A stretch of DNA of 15,721 nucleotides from Candidatus Bathyarchaeota archaeon (GTDB taxonomy: Archaea > Thermoproteota > Bathyarchaeia > Bathyarchaeales > Bathycorpusculaceae): positions 1 through 15,721 of the forward strand of contig JAGTQT010000029.1 of the NCBI GenBank assembly GCA_018396615.1. The letters are read 5' to 3'. The translations under genes were made by a program, and so were the position numbers. Position 1 is the stretch's first letter, and the number at the start of each line of letters is the position of its first letter. The notes below the pieces were generated by a model. That model was not told where the DNA came from and did not search any database. It saw only the letters and a list, made by a program, of their open reading frames with translations. Positions 1-7,282 of this stretch are shown one piece after another.

Positions 1-84
1 AGTCAAGCGTGCGGTAGACCACTAGATTAATATCACTTTGCCCTCTTTTCCTTTTCCAAGCAGATTGCCAAAAGGTGTACTCAA

Positions 85-1626
85 ACGCCGCCGAAAAAAC
101 CTGTCAAAATCACAGATACCACACTTAGAGATGCACATCAGAGTCTAATGGCTACAAGAATGCGTACCGACGCCATGATTCCCATAGCGGAAAAAATAGA
201 TCACGTAGGCTTTTTTTCATTGGAGATGTGGGGAGGCGCAACCTTCGATGTTTCAATACGCTATTTAGCCGAAGACCCATGGGAACGCATACGCACGCTG
301 AAACGTTACATTAAGAAAACGCCTTTTCAAATGCTTTTGCGCGGGCAAAATGTTGTTGGTTACCGAAACTACCCAGACGAGGTAGTGGTGAAATTTGTTG
401 AAAAAGCCGCTGAAAACGGCATTGACGTTTTCCGTGTTTTTGACGCTTTAAATGACGTTCGCAACATGGAAACTGCCATAAAGACCGTGAAGAAGGTGGG
501 CAAGCACGCCCAAGGCACAATCTGCTACACCATAAGCCCGGTCCACACTGTGGAACACTTCGTAAAGTTTGCGAAAAATCTGGCCGAGCTTGAATGCGAT
601 AGCATATGTATAAAAGACATGGCAGGCATGCTGGCGCCAAAGCCGGCTTATGAGCTAATAACCGCTCTAAAAAAGGAAGTGTGCTTGCCTGTGCATCTGC
701 ATAGCCACAGCACAAGCGGCATGGTGATGATGACCTATTACAGCGCCTGCCAAGCTGGAGTGGACATACTTGATGCTGCCTTTTCGCCTTTGGCGTGGGG
801 GACTTCTCAGCCGCCTGTAGAATCAATTGTAGCTGCCTTGAAAGGTACGCCTTACGACACGGGGCTGGACAGCGAGCTTCTGAACGAGATCTCACAGTAC
901 TTCAGAGAGATGCGTGAAAAATACTATGACCCGCTTAAGCTGATCGACCCAAAAGCAGAACGTGTAGATGCCTCAATAATCGTCCACCAGATCCCCGGAG
1001 GCATGTTTTCCAATCTTCTGGAGCAGTTGCGGGAGCAGAAGGCGTTGCACCGGCTTGATGAGGTTTTGAAAGAGGTTCCTAGAGTTAGGGAGGAGCTGGG
1101 GTATCCTCCTCTTGTGACTCCAACTAGTCAGCTTGTGGGGATACAAGCGGTCTTAAACGTGATTTCAGGTAAGCGGTACAGCATTGTTCCTAAGGAGATA
1201 AAGGACTATGTTAGAGGGCTGTATGGTAAGCCTCCAGCGCCTATCGACCCGAAGATTATGAAGAGAATAATAGGCGACGAGCAGCCTATAACTGGTCGAC
1301 CGGCAGATTTGCTTGAGCCAGTCTTGGATAAGATACCGGACGATGTGAAACCGTTTATCGAGACAGAAGAAGACAAGATCACTTACGCTCTTTTCCCGCA
1401 GATCGCTCTAGAGTTCTTCAAGAAACTCAAGGCTAAAGGCGCGAAGGTTACAATCGAGCCTGAGAAAAAAGCCGAACTTGAAGAAGTCGCAGCTTTATCT
1501 GCGGCTGTTGCCTTCTACAGCGCGAGCATCAGAGAAACAAAGGCGCTGACCCTTACCAAATCTAAGCCGACGCAATCAATGTGGGTGCTTGCAGCGCGGC
1601 AGAGTATTACTGAGAGAGGTGCCTAA
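85..1626 (+). CDS. pycB: Pyruvate/oxaloacetate carboxyltransferase subunit (PycB/OadA/transcarboxylase 5S type)
   Basis: This subunit transfers a carboxyl group between biotin and pyruvate/oxaloacetate. The HMGL-like TIM-barrel carboxyltransferase domain fills about residues 8-300, followed by the conserved PYC/OadA C-terminal domain. Counting from the proposed start, it has the TDTTLRDAHQSLMATR signature (residues 10-25; D16 is a metal ligand in OadA), the IKDM lysine K177 (carbamylated in the family) and the HxH metal pair H204/H206. The first ATG is at 148 and would remove D16, yet the frame upstream stays open back to a stop at 28-30 and encodes the conserved N-terminus. No ATG, GTG or TTG exists there. 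I propose ACG at 85, seven nt after a GGTG ribosome-binding site (74-77), giving 513 aa; ATT at 64 or a sequencing error are alternatives. There is no fused biotin domain, because the carrier is the next gene, 2 nt downstream. The final 60 residues resemble a decarboxylase gamma/delta-subunit tail. Family is certain; whether it serves pyruvate carboxylase, a decarboxylase or a transcarboxylase is open. Confidence 0.88.
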   Translation, partial: TPPKKPVKITDTTLRDAHQSLMATRMRTDAMIPIAEKIDHVGFFSLEMWGGATFDVSIRYLAEDPWERIRTLKRYIKKTPFQMLLRGQNVVGYRNYPDEVVVKFVEKAAENGIDVFRVFDALNDVRNMETAIKTVKKVGKHAQGTICYTISPVHTVEHFVKFAKNLAELECDSICIKDMAGMLAPKPAYELITALKKEVCLPVHLHSHSTSGMVMMTYYSACQAGVDILDAAFSPLAWGTSQPPVESIVAALKGTPYDTGLDSELLNEISQYFREMREKYYDPLKLIDPKAERVDASIIVHQIPGGMFSNLLEQLREQKALHRLDEVLKEVPRVREELGYPPLVTPTSQLVGIQAVLNVISGKRYSIVPKEIKDYVRGLYGKPPAPIDPKIMKRIIGDEQPITGRPADLLEPVLDKIPDDVKPFIETEEDKITYALFPQIALEFFKKLKAKGAKVTIEPEKKAELEEVAALSAAVAFYSASIRETKALTLTKSKPTQSMWVLAARQSITERGA

Positions 1627-1628
1627 AG

Positions 1629-2186
1629 ATGCCAAGCTACGACATCTCTGTGGAAGGCAGACTGAGAAGAGTAGAGCTGACACGGAAGGGCGAGAATGTA
1701 TTTTCATGCAAGACCGACGAAAAAACAAGCAACGTAGAAGTTTCAAACCTTGGAACAGGCGTTGGGCAGAGCTTTACGATCAAAGTAGACGGCAAAGAAT
1801 ACAAAGTGGAACTGGAAAAAAACGAGTCTGAAAAAGTTTTCTCAGTAAAGATTGAAAACGTGCCCTTCAAAGTTGAGGTTAACTCACCGAATCTTAAGAA
1901 GGCAGCTTCTGTAATCGAAGTGGCCTCTGCTGCCCCGGTAAGGAAGCCGACTTCGGTCAAGCAGGCATCAGTAGAGGGCGCTGTAACCGCGCCTATGACC
2001 GGCAAAGTGATCAAGGTCAAAGTTAAGAAAGGAGATCAGGTTAAGGCTAGCCAAGTCCTATGCGTAATTGAGGCTATGAAGATGGAAAACGAGATTGTCT
2101 CGCCCAAAGCTGGAACGGTGCAGGAAGCCAAGGTTTCGGAAGGCTCTCCAGTTAACGAAGGCGACACTCTCTTCGTAATAGCCTAG
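1629..2186 (+). CDS. Biotin carboxyl carrier protein with duplicated N-terminal segment
   Basis: This 185-residue protein carries the biotin that shuttles CO2 between a biotin carboxylase and the carboxyltransferase encoded just upstream. The biotinyl/lipoyl domain occupies about residues 115-185 and has the AMKM motif with K151 as the biotinylated lysine, preceded by a typical APMTGKV start of the fold. An Ala/Pro/Val-rich linker runs from about 92 to 115. Residues 4-39 and 49-85 look like two copies of one small beta-rich unit, sharing the pattern I-x-V-x-G, VEL, VFS-x-K and VEV. The start ATG follows the carboxyltransferase stop by 2 nt, with GAGGTG inside the end of that gene as ribosome-binding site, so the two are surely co-translated. 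It could also serve an acetyl/propionyl-CoA carboxylase encoded elsewhere. The stop overlaps the convergent mutase gene by 4 bp. Confidence 0.92.
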   Translation: MPSYDISVEGRLRRVELTRKGENVFSCKTDEKTSNVEVSNLGTGVGQSFTIKVDGKEYKVELEKNESEKVFSVKIENVPFKVEVNSPNLKKAASVIEVASAAPVRKPTSVKQASVEGAVTAPMTGKVIKVKVKKGDQVKASQVLCVIEAMKMENEIVSPKAGTVQEAKVSEGSPVNEGDTLFVIA

Positions 2187-3847
2187 AACAGTGACAGCGG
2201 CTTGTACTCGCCGAAAACTTCCCTCATTGTCCCGCAGATTTCGCCCAGAGTCGCGTATTCCTTGACCGCGCCCAGCACGTAGGGCATCAGGTTCACGTTC
2301 TCTTTTTCAGCAGCCTTGCGCAGACTGCCTAGAGCATCTTTGACTTTGTCTTTGTTTCTTTGCTGTTTAATCTGGTTAAGCTGCTGCACAAGTTTCTTTT
2401 CTATGGCTGGGTCAATCTGCAGAAGCTTTATTGGAACTTGCTCTTCGCTTATAAACTTGTTTACGCCTACGATTACCTGTTTTTCTGCCTCGACCTCTTT
2501 TTGGAATCGGTAGGCGCTGTCTGTGATTTCCCGCTGCATAAAGCCTTTCTCGATTGCCGCAACCGCACCGCCCATGCTGTCGATTTGCTCTATGTACTTT
2601 AGGGCTTTTTCTTCGATCTCGTTTGTCAAGTACTCAACATAATATGAGCCCGCCAACGGGTCTACGGTGTCGGTTACGTGGCTTTCGTAGGCAATTAACT
2701 GTTGTGTTCTCAGTGCCACGGTTACGGCTTGCTCGCTTGGCAAGGCATAAGCTTCGTCGAAAGAGTTGGTGTGCAGTGACTGGGTTCCGCCTAGAACGGC
2801 AGACAACGCCTGCAACGCCACCCGGACGATGTTGTTGTATGGCTGCTGCGCGGTAAGCGATACACCTGAAGTCTGCGTGTGAAAGCGTAGCATCCAAGAG
2901 TTCGGGTTTTTGGCGTTAAAACGTTCCCGCATAACACGAGCCCAAAGCCTGCGTGCCGCACGGAATTTCGCAACCTCTTCCAAAAAATTGTTATGCGCAG
3001 CAAAGAAGAAGGAAAGTCTACCCGCAAACCTGTCTAGATCCAGCCCTCTATCTACTGCGGCTTGCACGTAGGCGATTGCATTTGCAATTGTAAAGGCAAC
3101 TTCCTGAGCTGCAGTTGCGCCTGCTTCGCGGATGTGGTAACCGCTTATGCTTATCGTATTCCAGCTGGGCATGTTTTGCGCGCAGTACTCAAAAATGTCG
3201 GTTACAAGGCGCATGCTAGGTTTGGGCGGATAAATGTACATGCCTCTTGCAACATACTCTTTTAGAATGTCGTTTTGAACGGTTCCGCCTAGCTTCGCTG
3301 GTTCGACTCCTTGTTTCTGGGCTACGGCAATATACATGGCAAGTAGGACGTTTGCAGGAGCATTAATTGTCATTGAGGTAGTTACCTTGCTAAGCGAGAT
3401 TCCGTCAAAAAGTGTCTCCATGTCAAGCAGGGTGCTGGCGCTGACGCCGACCTTGCCAACCTCACCCGTTGCCATCGGATGATCGCAGTCAAAGCCAACC
3501 TGCGTTGGAAAATCAAATGCCACACTTAAGCCCGTCTGCCCCTGCTCTAAAAGATATTTAAAACGCCTGTTTGTCTGCTCAGCTGTCCCAAAACCTGCAT
3601 ACTGGCGCATTGTCCACAACCGTGCGCGGTACATGGTTGGGTAGATACCACGCGTGAAGGGGTATTCGCCTGGAAAGCCAAGGTCTTTGAGGTAGTTGAT
3701 GTTTACGTCTGCTGGAGTGTAGAGTCTGTCCACCCTGATTGAGGAGGTTGTTTGGAACTCGCCCTTTTCAGGAAGCTTGTCAAAGCTTTTCACTACTGTT
3801 TCTTTTTGCCAGTTTTCTTTTTGCCGGCGGATTTCGTTTTCAGTCAT
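2183..3847 (-). CDS. mcmA1: Methylmalonyl-CoA mutase large (catalytic) subunit
   Basis: This B12-dependent isomerase interconverts (R)-methylmalonyl-CoA and succinyl-CoA. It has the length (554 aa from the ATG) of the archaeal split form, which contains only the catalytic TIM barrel; the cobalamin-binding small subunit is a separate gene and is not in this window. Numbered from the upstream TTG, the active site shows RGIYPTMYR (Y70, matching Y89 of the Propionibacterium enzyme), GTVQND near 189-194, VARGMYIYPP with R202 (matching R207, which binds the substrate carboxylate) and ISGYHIREAG with H239 (matching H244). Y and R at these places point to methylmalonyl-CoA rather than isobutyryl-CoA, whose mutases usually carry F and Q. 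TTG at 3850 lies directly before the ATG; I prefer the ATG because a GTGATC ribosome-binding match precedes it. The gene converges on the biotin carrier gene. Confidence 0.95.
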   Translation of the reverse strand: MTENEIRRQKENWQKETVVKSFDKLPEKGEFQTTSSIRVDRLYTPADVNINYLKDLGFPGEYPFTRGIYPTMYRARLWTMRQYAGFGTAEQTNRRFKYLLEQGQTGLSVAFDFPTQVGFDCDHPMATGEVGKVGVSASTLLDMETLFDGISLSKVTTSMTINAPANVLLAMYIAVAQKQGVEPAKLGGTVQNDILKEYVARGMYIYPPKPSMRLVTDIFEYCAQNMPSWNTISISGYHIREAGATAAQEVAFTIANAIAYVQAAVDRGLDLDRFAGRLSFFFAAHNNFLEEVAKFRAARRLWARVMRERFNAKNPNSWMLRFHTQTSGVSLTAQQPYNNIVRVALQALSAVLGGTQSLHTNSFDEAYALPSEQAVTVALRTQQLIAYESHVTDTVDPLAGSYYVEYLTNEIEEKALKYIEQIDSMGGAVAAIEKGFMQREITDSAYRFQKEVEAEKQVIVGVNKFISEEQVPIKLLQIDPAIEKKLVQQLNQIKQQRNKDKVKDALGSLRKAAEKENVNLMPYVLGAVKEYATLGEICGTMREVFGEYKPLSLF

Positions 3848-3878
3848 CAAGGATCACTGCTGTTTTAGTCTGTGTAGG

Positions 3879-3892
3879 CGAGTTAAAAGAAT
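3879..3892 (-). promoter_or_regulatory. Putative TATA box of the mutase gene
   Basis: On the minus strand the sequence reads ATTCTTTTAACTC, an AT-rich box about 37 nt before the mutase ATG. Initiation about 25 nt downstream would leave a short leader containing GTGATC, a good match to the archaeal ribosome-binding consensus. Assigned by eye from spacing and composition. Confidence 0.35.
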
Positions 3893-4007
3893 TGCCGATG
3901 CCTGTGCAAATCGAGACCGAAGCCCGCGCTGCATGTGCTTTCTGTGCCTCTGAGTAAACTAGCGTCATCTTCGTAATTTCATGTTCCTCTTTCGTATCTA
4001 TCACAAG

Positions 4008-4016
4008 TTTAATATA
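4008..4016 (+). promoter_or_regulatory. TATA box of the bacterioferritin-like gene
   Basis: TTTAATATA is a near-consensus archaeal TATA box. Initiation about 25 nt downstream would start a short leader that carries AGGTGA (4048-4053) just before the TTG start at 4060, which supports that non-ATG start. Confidence 0.6.
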
Positions 4017-4059
4017 ACAAGAACAAGAATTCATCCTTCAACAAGGTAGGTGAAAAATT

Positions 4060-4479
4060 TTGGCATCCAAAACGCTTCTAGATCTGCTTAACAAGGGAAT
4101 CGCCAGAGAAATCCAAGTCTCGATACAGTACATGTGGCAGCACGTTCAGTGGATCGGAGTTAAGGGCTTCGCAGTTCAGGAAGAACTGAAAAAAATAGCC
4201 ATACAGGAGATGGGACACGCCGAAGCCATAGCCGAGAGACTATTCTACTTAGGCGAGAAGCCAACAACGAAGCCAACCGAAATCGTCGTGGGCGACACGC
4301 TTAAAGAAATGATCAAGCAAGATGTCAAAGACGAGGAAAACGCAATACAACTGTATAAAACAATAATCGCCCAAGCAAGAAAAGAGAAAGACGAGACAAC
4401 AGAGCTACTTTTCATGAAAATTCTCCAAGATGAAGAAGAACACCACGACACTTTCACAACACTGCTTGAAGAAATATAG
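4060..4479 (+). CDS. Bacterioferritin-like di-iron protein
   Basis: This 139-residue four-helix-bundle protein belongs to the ferritin superfamily; it probably oxidises Fe(II) and stores iron or removes peroxide in the cytoplasm. Di-iron ligands line up with E. coli Bfr: E17 (AREIQ), E50 and H53 in QEMGH, E92 in the DVKDEEN helix, and E125/H128 in QDEEEHHD. M51 sits at the place of the haem-ligating Met52 of Bfr, so haem binding is possible. At 139 aa it is a little shorter than classical bacterioferritin (about 158 aa), mostly at the C-terminus. The start is TTG at 4060, chosen because a strong AGGTGA ribosome-binding site lies 6 nt upstream and the protein then begins exactly at the first helix. 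Monocistronic, with its own TATA box and a pyrimidine-rich terminator. Confidence 0.88.
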   Translation: MASKTLLDLLNKGIAREIQVSIQYMWQHVQWIGVKGFAVQEELKKIAIQEMGHAEAIAERLFYLGEKPTTKPTEIVVGDTLKEMIKQDVKDEENAIQLYKTIIAQARKEKDETTELLFMKILQDEEEHHDTFTTLLEEI

Positions 4480-4496
4480 AAAAACCAGAAAACAGG

Positions 4497-4525
4497 CTAT
4501 TCTCCTTTTTCCACCCTCTTCTTTC
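4497..4525 (+). terminator. Pyrimidine/T-rich terminator after the ferritin gene
   Basis: A run of almost only T and C (TATTCTCCTTTTTCC, then CCTCTTCTTTC) begins about 18 nt after the stop codon. Archaeal transcription stops at such T-rich stretches without needing a hairpin. Confidence 0.5.
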
Positions 4526-4561
4526 AACTAAAACAATTCCACGGTGTTACCCAGTGGGCAG

Positions 4562-4586
4562 AGAAGACAAAAAAAAGGAGAAAAGG
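4562..4586 (-). terminator. T8-tract terminator after the DUF885 gene
   Basis: Immediately after the stop codon, the minus strand reads CCTTTTCTCC followed by eight T residues (complement of the A-run at 4569-4576). It mirrors the plus-strand tract at 4499-4511, so the convergent pair is insulated in both directions. Confidence 0.55.
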
Positions 4587-6224
4587 CTATCTTGATGCTT
4601 TTTCGCTGAAAATTCTGCGCAACATAGCCATGGGAAGATAGCCGTTCGCAGTAATCGTGTCATGAAAAGCCTTCTCATCAAAAGCGCTTCCCCGTTCTTT
4701 CTTCAGCTCTTCCTTCAGCTTTAGGATAAGATGTTTGCCAAGCAGATAGGAAAGCGGATAGCCAGGAGTCTGCGTATAACGTTTAACCTCTGCTGTAGCT
4801 GCCTCTTTTGACATGCCGGTTTCGCGGACAAGCATCTCAACAGCCTCATTAAAGCCCATCTCGCCCCGTGAAAGCTTGACATCCACAATTATTCTTACTG
4901 CCCGCCAAATCATGTCGTTAACCTGCACAACACGCGTTTCCATGTCAGTCACGAAGCCCTTGTCCCTCATCATCTCCTCACAGTAGTGAGCCCATCCCTC
5001 AACCGTCTCGCTGCCTTCAGCCAGCAGCCGCACAAAGCTCCCTCGATTGGAAATTGCTCCCTGCAAGAAATGTCCTGGAAACGCCTCGTGAACCGCCGTG
5101 TTCCGGATGGAAGGAAAATTAAGGTGTTTGCCTAGGTTTGCTGGGTCTTTAGGTCTGGTTACGATATAAACTCCGATCTGGGGTTTGTCAAATTTGGCTG
5201 GCATGATTAAGGCGGCAAATGGGATTACGGGAGCAAGAAAAACAGGGGTTTCCTCAACAAGAAGCTTGTCCTCCGGATACACAGTGGCGATGTTCTTTTC
5301 TTGCACAAAGCGGCGAGCCTCTTCCATGGTTTTCTTCGTGAACTCTAAAGCCTCTTCAAAGGTCTTGGGAGCGTTTCTCTCAATTTTTTCCAAAACTTCC
5401 TTCTCAGACATCCCAGCCCCAAACTGCTTTATTAGTTCTGCCTTCTCTGCTTTCAGCTCTTCCAGATATTTTTCGCCAAGCTTCAGAATCTCGTCCGACG
5501 TCATTCCCAGATCCCGCAGTTCAAGAAGCCTCTCGAACTTGGCTCTGCCTAATGCCCACTCTTCCGTTGTCCTAGACAGTAAGCTGTTAAGCCAATCCAT
5601 ATGCACTTTCAACGCAGGCTGAAGAGTCTCAACCGCTTTTGCCAGCCTCGTGTAGACCTTATCTGAGACTTTGCCCTTGGCAACCGTGAGAATAAAGTAG
5701 AACAGCCCACCTATGCTCTGCGCCGTCTCTATCGCCATCTCAGTCCAAAGTTTCACAGGTTTTGATTTTGTAAATCTGGAGCGGAACTCTTCAAGATATT
5801 TTGGCGTCTTCTCTATGCGGGAGGCAATGGCGTCGATTCTTTTTTCCAGCGGCGCATAGTCGCGGGTAAGCATGATAAATATCAAGCCGCCTATCTCCTC
5901 AAGCGCGTTCGGATTCAACTCATGCACTCGTCTCTCATGGAACATGAACATGGAACTTTCGTAGGCTTTTTCAATGACTTCCCAATCCAGCTTGTGCTCT
6001 GCACTAAGCTCTTCCCGTTTGACAGCGTGCTTGAGCCTGTTTATCCACTCCTCTTCCAAACGCAGATTCTCAAGAAGTCTTTGTGTTGAGCCATCCGGCA
6101 TCAAGTAGTCATAGGGATCATGCAACCCCAGTGAAGTGGCAAAATCCGGGTTTTTTTCAAGAAACTTTTGAAGCATCTCGTCACTTAGCTTATTAAATAT
6201 TTCATCTGCATTCAAACTTGTCAC
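4587..6224 (-). CDS. DUF885 family protein, putative zinc-dependent peptidase
   Basis: This 545-residue soluble protein belongs to the DUF885 family. The signature is in the C-terminal third: VHEAFPGHFLQ at 378-388 supplies H379, E380 and H385 of an HExxxxH-like metal site, and ETVEGWAHYCEE (406-417) supplies a further acidic residue, E409 or E416, likely the third ligand. TPGYPLSYLLGK near 486-497 is another family-typical stretch. The N-terminal two-thirds are mostly helical and charged. No signal peptide or membrane segment is seen, so it should act in the cytoplasm. Characterised DUF885 members are few and substrates are unclear; peptidase activity is inferred from the motif. The start is GTG at 6224 with no strong ribosome-binding site, consistent with a short or leaderless transcript. 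Monocistronic and divergent from the VOC gene. Confidence 0.85.
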   Translation of the reverse strand: MTSLNADEIFNKLSDEMLQKFLEKNPDFATSLGLHDPYDYLMPDGSTQRLLENLRLEEEWINRLKHAVKREELSAEHKLDWEVIEKAYESSMFMFHERRVHELNPNALEEIGGLIFIMLTRDYAPLEKRIDAIASRIEKTPKYLEEFRSRFTKSKPVKLWTEMAIETAQSIGGLFYFILTVAKGKVSDKVYTRLAKAVETLQPALKVHMDWLNSLLSRTTEEWALGRAKFERLLELRDLGMTSDEILKLGEKYLEELKAEKAELIKQFGAGMSEKEVLEKIERNAPKTFEEALEFTKKTMEEARRFVQEKNIATVYPEDKLLVEETPVFLAPVIPFAALIMPAKFDKPQIGVYIVTRPKDPANLGKHLNFPSIRNTAVHEAFPGHFLQGAISNRGSFVRLLAEGSETVEGWAHYCEEMMRDKGFVTDMETRVVQVNDMIWRAVRIIVDVKLSRGEMGFNEAVEMLVRETGMSKEAATAEVKRYTQTPGYPLSYLLGKHLILKLKEELKKERGSAFDEKAFHDTITANGYLPMAMLRRIFSEKASR

Positions 6225-6251
6225 GTTCCAAACACATCTTGAGAGTGAATG

Positions 6252-6260
6252 CTAATTAAG
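6252..6260 (-). promoter_or_regulatory. Putative TATA box of the DUF885 gene
   Basis: CTTAATTAG on the minus strand is centred about 32 nt before the GTG start. That spacing predicts a leader of only a few nt and fits the lack of a ribosome-binding site. Confidence 0.4.
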
Positions 6261-6305
6261 CTTTGACTGGAAAAGCAAAGATCTAGCAATAGCGGATGTG
6301 TAAGC

Positions 6306-6316
6306 TTATAATTAAA
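6306..6316 (+). promoter_or_regulatory. Putative TATA box of the VOC gene
   Basis: TTATAATTAAA is centred about 34 nt before the ATG at 6345, giving a predicted leader of some 5-10 nt. It lies back to back with the promoter of the divergent DUF885 gene. Confidence 0.5.
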
Positions 6317-6344
6317 GAACAACAAAAAACGTTAAGGGACAATA

Positions 6345-6701
6345 ATGCCGCATACAATTTGCCATGTGGAAATTCCCACAACAAACGTCAAGAAATCAGG
6401 AGAATTCTACAGCAAGCTCTTCGGCTGGAAAATAGACTATGGATGGGGACCTGAATACGCAACATTCTTCACTGGAGAAGGACAGCTAACCGGCGGGGGA
6501 CTAGACAGAAAAGACAAGATAGTCCCAGGCAACATAATCATCTACGTTCTAGTAGACGACATTAACGCAATGCTGGAAAAAGCAGTGAAGCTTGGAGCCA
6601 AGAAGTTGAAAGAGAAAACTGAGATTCCAACAGTCGGCTGGTTCGGTCTCTTCGCTGACTTGGACGGCAACACTATAGGTTTGTTCACACCAGCAAAATA
6701 G
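6345..6701 (+). CDS. VOC-fold (glyoxalase/bleomycin-resistance-like) protein
   Basis: This 118-residue protein has the vicinal-oxygen-chelate layout: two beta-alpha-beta-beta-beta modules, the first opening with HVEIPTTNVKKSGEFYSKLFGW (7-28) and the second closing with GLFADLDGNTIGLF (101-114). This subgroup of single-domain VOC proteins is common in archaea and bacteria and generally lacks an assigned substrate. H7 and perhaps E9 could bind metal, but the usual distal glutamate is not evident in the last strand, so a metal-dependent lyase or dioxygenase is not assured. The first ATG is used, after a weak AAGGGA. It is transcribed alone from an intergenic region shared with the DUF885 gene. 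Confidence 0.85.
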   Translation: MPHTICHVEIPTTNVKKSGEFYSKLFGWKIDYGWGPEYATFFTGEGQLTGGGLDRKDKIVPGNIIIYVLVDDINAMLEKAVKLGAKKLKEKTEIPTVGWFGLFADLDGNTIGLFTPAK

Positions 6702-6810
6702 AGAAAATACTCTTCAGCTCTTTTGTGTGACTATTGCAAAATGCGTGCTACCCACATTAGTTTTTTATTCACAGTCTACACGCTAGAACGCAGTATCTGA
6801 GAGCGGTGTA

Positions 6811-7149
6811 CTACTGTCCGGCTTCTCTTCGTTGTCTTTGAACTTTCGAAATAGAAGGCATGACATGCATCGCTTCATCAATCACAGAAAGCTTGTCAAC
6901 CACCTTGTCAAGATATTTCTGAAAGTTCAAAGTCTTCAAAACCATGGTGCCTCTCTCGGTGATCGCGTAAAGTTGCTTGTTTCTAACATTTCTCTCTTCA
7001 ATCAGTTCGTTCTTCAACAGAAATTCCAAGCGGTTTCTAAGAATACTGCAGTCCATAGCGGTCTCAAACGCTATCTTGTCGATAGTCAACGGCTTACTTA
7101 CCAGAGCTTGGAGAATGTCTTCATAGGTTTCTAGTTTCGACTTATGCAT
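6811..7149 (-). CDS. Small winged-helix DNA-binding protein
   Basis: This 112-residue cytoplasmic protein is a likely transcription regulator. A winged helix-turn-helix spans about residues 8-70: helices around 10-18, 22-30 and 35-47 (recognition helix SILRNRLEFLLKN), then a wing (ELIEERNVRNKQLYAITERG). Residues 74-95 form an amphipathic helix typical of a dimerisation coiled coil, followed by a basic tail. The pattern fits the archaeal winged-helix type often assigned to HTH_45-like families. The C-terminus shows no ligand-binding domain. The ATG start has only a weak ribosome-binding site. Its target is unknown; the divergent cupin gene 133 bp away is the obvious neighbour to test, besides itself. 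Confidence 0.82.
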   Translation of the reverse strand: MHKSKLETYEDILQALVSKPLTIDKIAFETAMDCSILRNRLEFLLKNELIEERNVRNKQLYAITERGTMVLKTLNFQKYLDKVVDKLSVIDEAMHVMPSISKVQRQRREAGQ

Positions 7150-7250
7150 CTCAGTCGCCTTTCTGCATTTCTACTCTGAAAAATAAATCAATTGTGAATT
7201 CTGAATACTTAGCTGAAGACTTGAGCCCAAGTAAACCTAGCGAGAAAAGG

Positions 7251-7258
7251 TCTAAATA
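7251..7258 (+). promoter_or_regulatory. Putative TATA box of the cupin gene
   Basis: TCTAAATA is centred about 28 nt before the ATG at 7283, which predicts a leaderless transcript; no ribosome-binding site is present before the ATG, in agreement. Confidence 0.45.
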
Positions 7259-7282
7259 GCCAGCTCTCCAAAATCATGTTTC

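Noticed and set aside
311..895. 194-codon open frame on the minus strand
   Set aside because: It lies wholly inside the carboxyltransferase gene, is rich in Arg/Cys/Pro from antisense reading, and resembles no family.
3840..4034. 64-codon minus-strand frame upstream of the mutase
   Set aside because: It overlaps the mutase start and the ferritin promoter region and has no family-like sequence.
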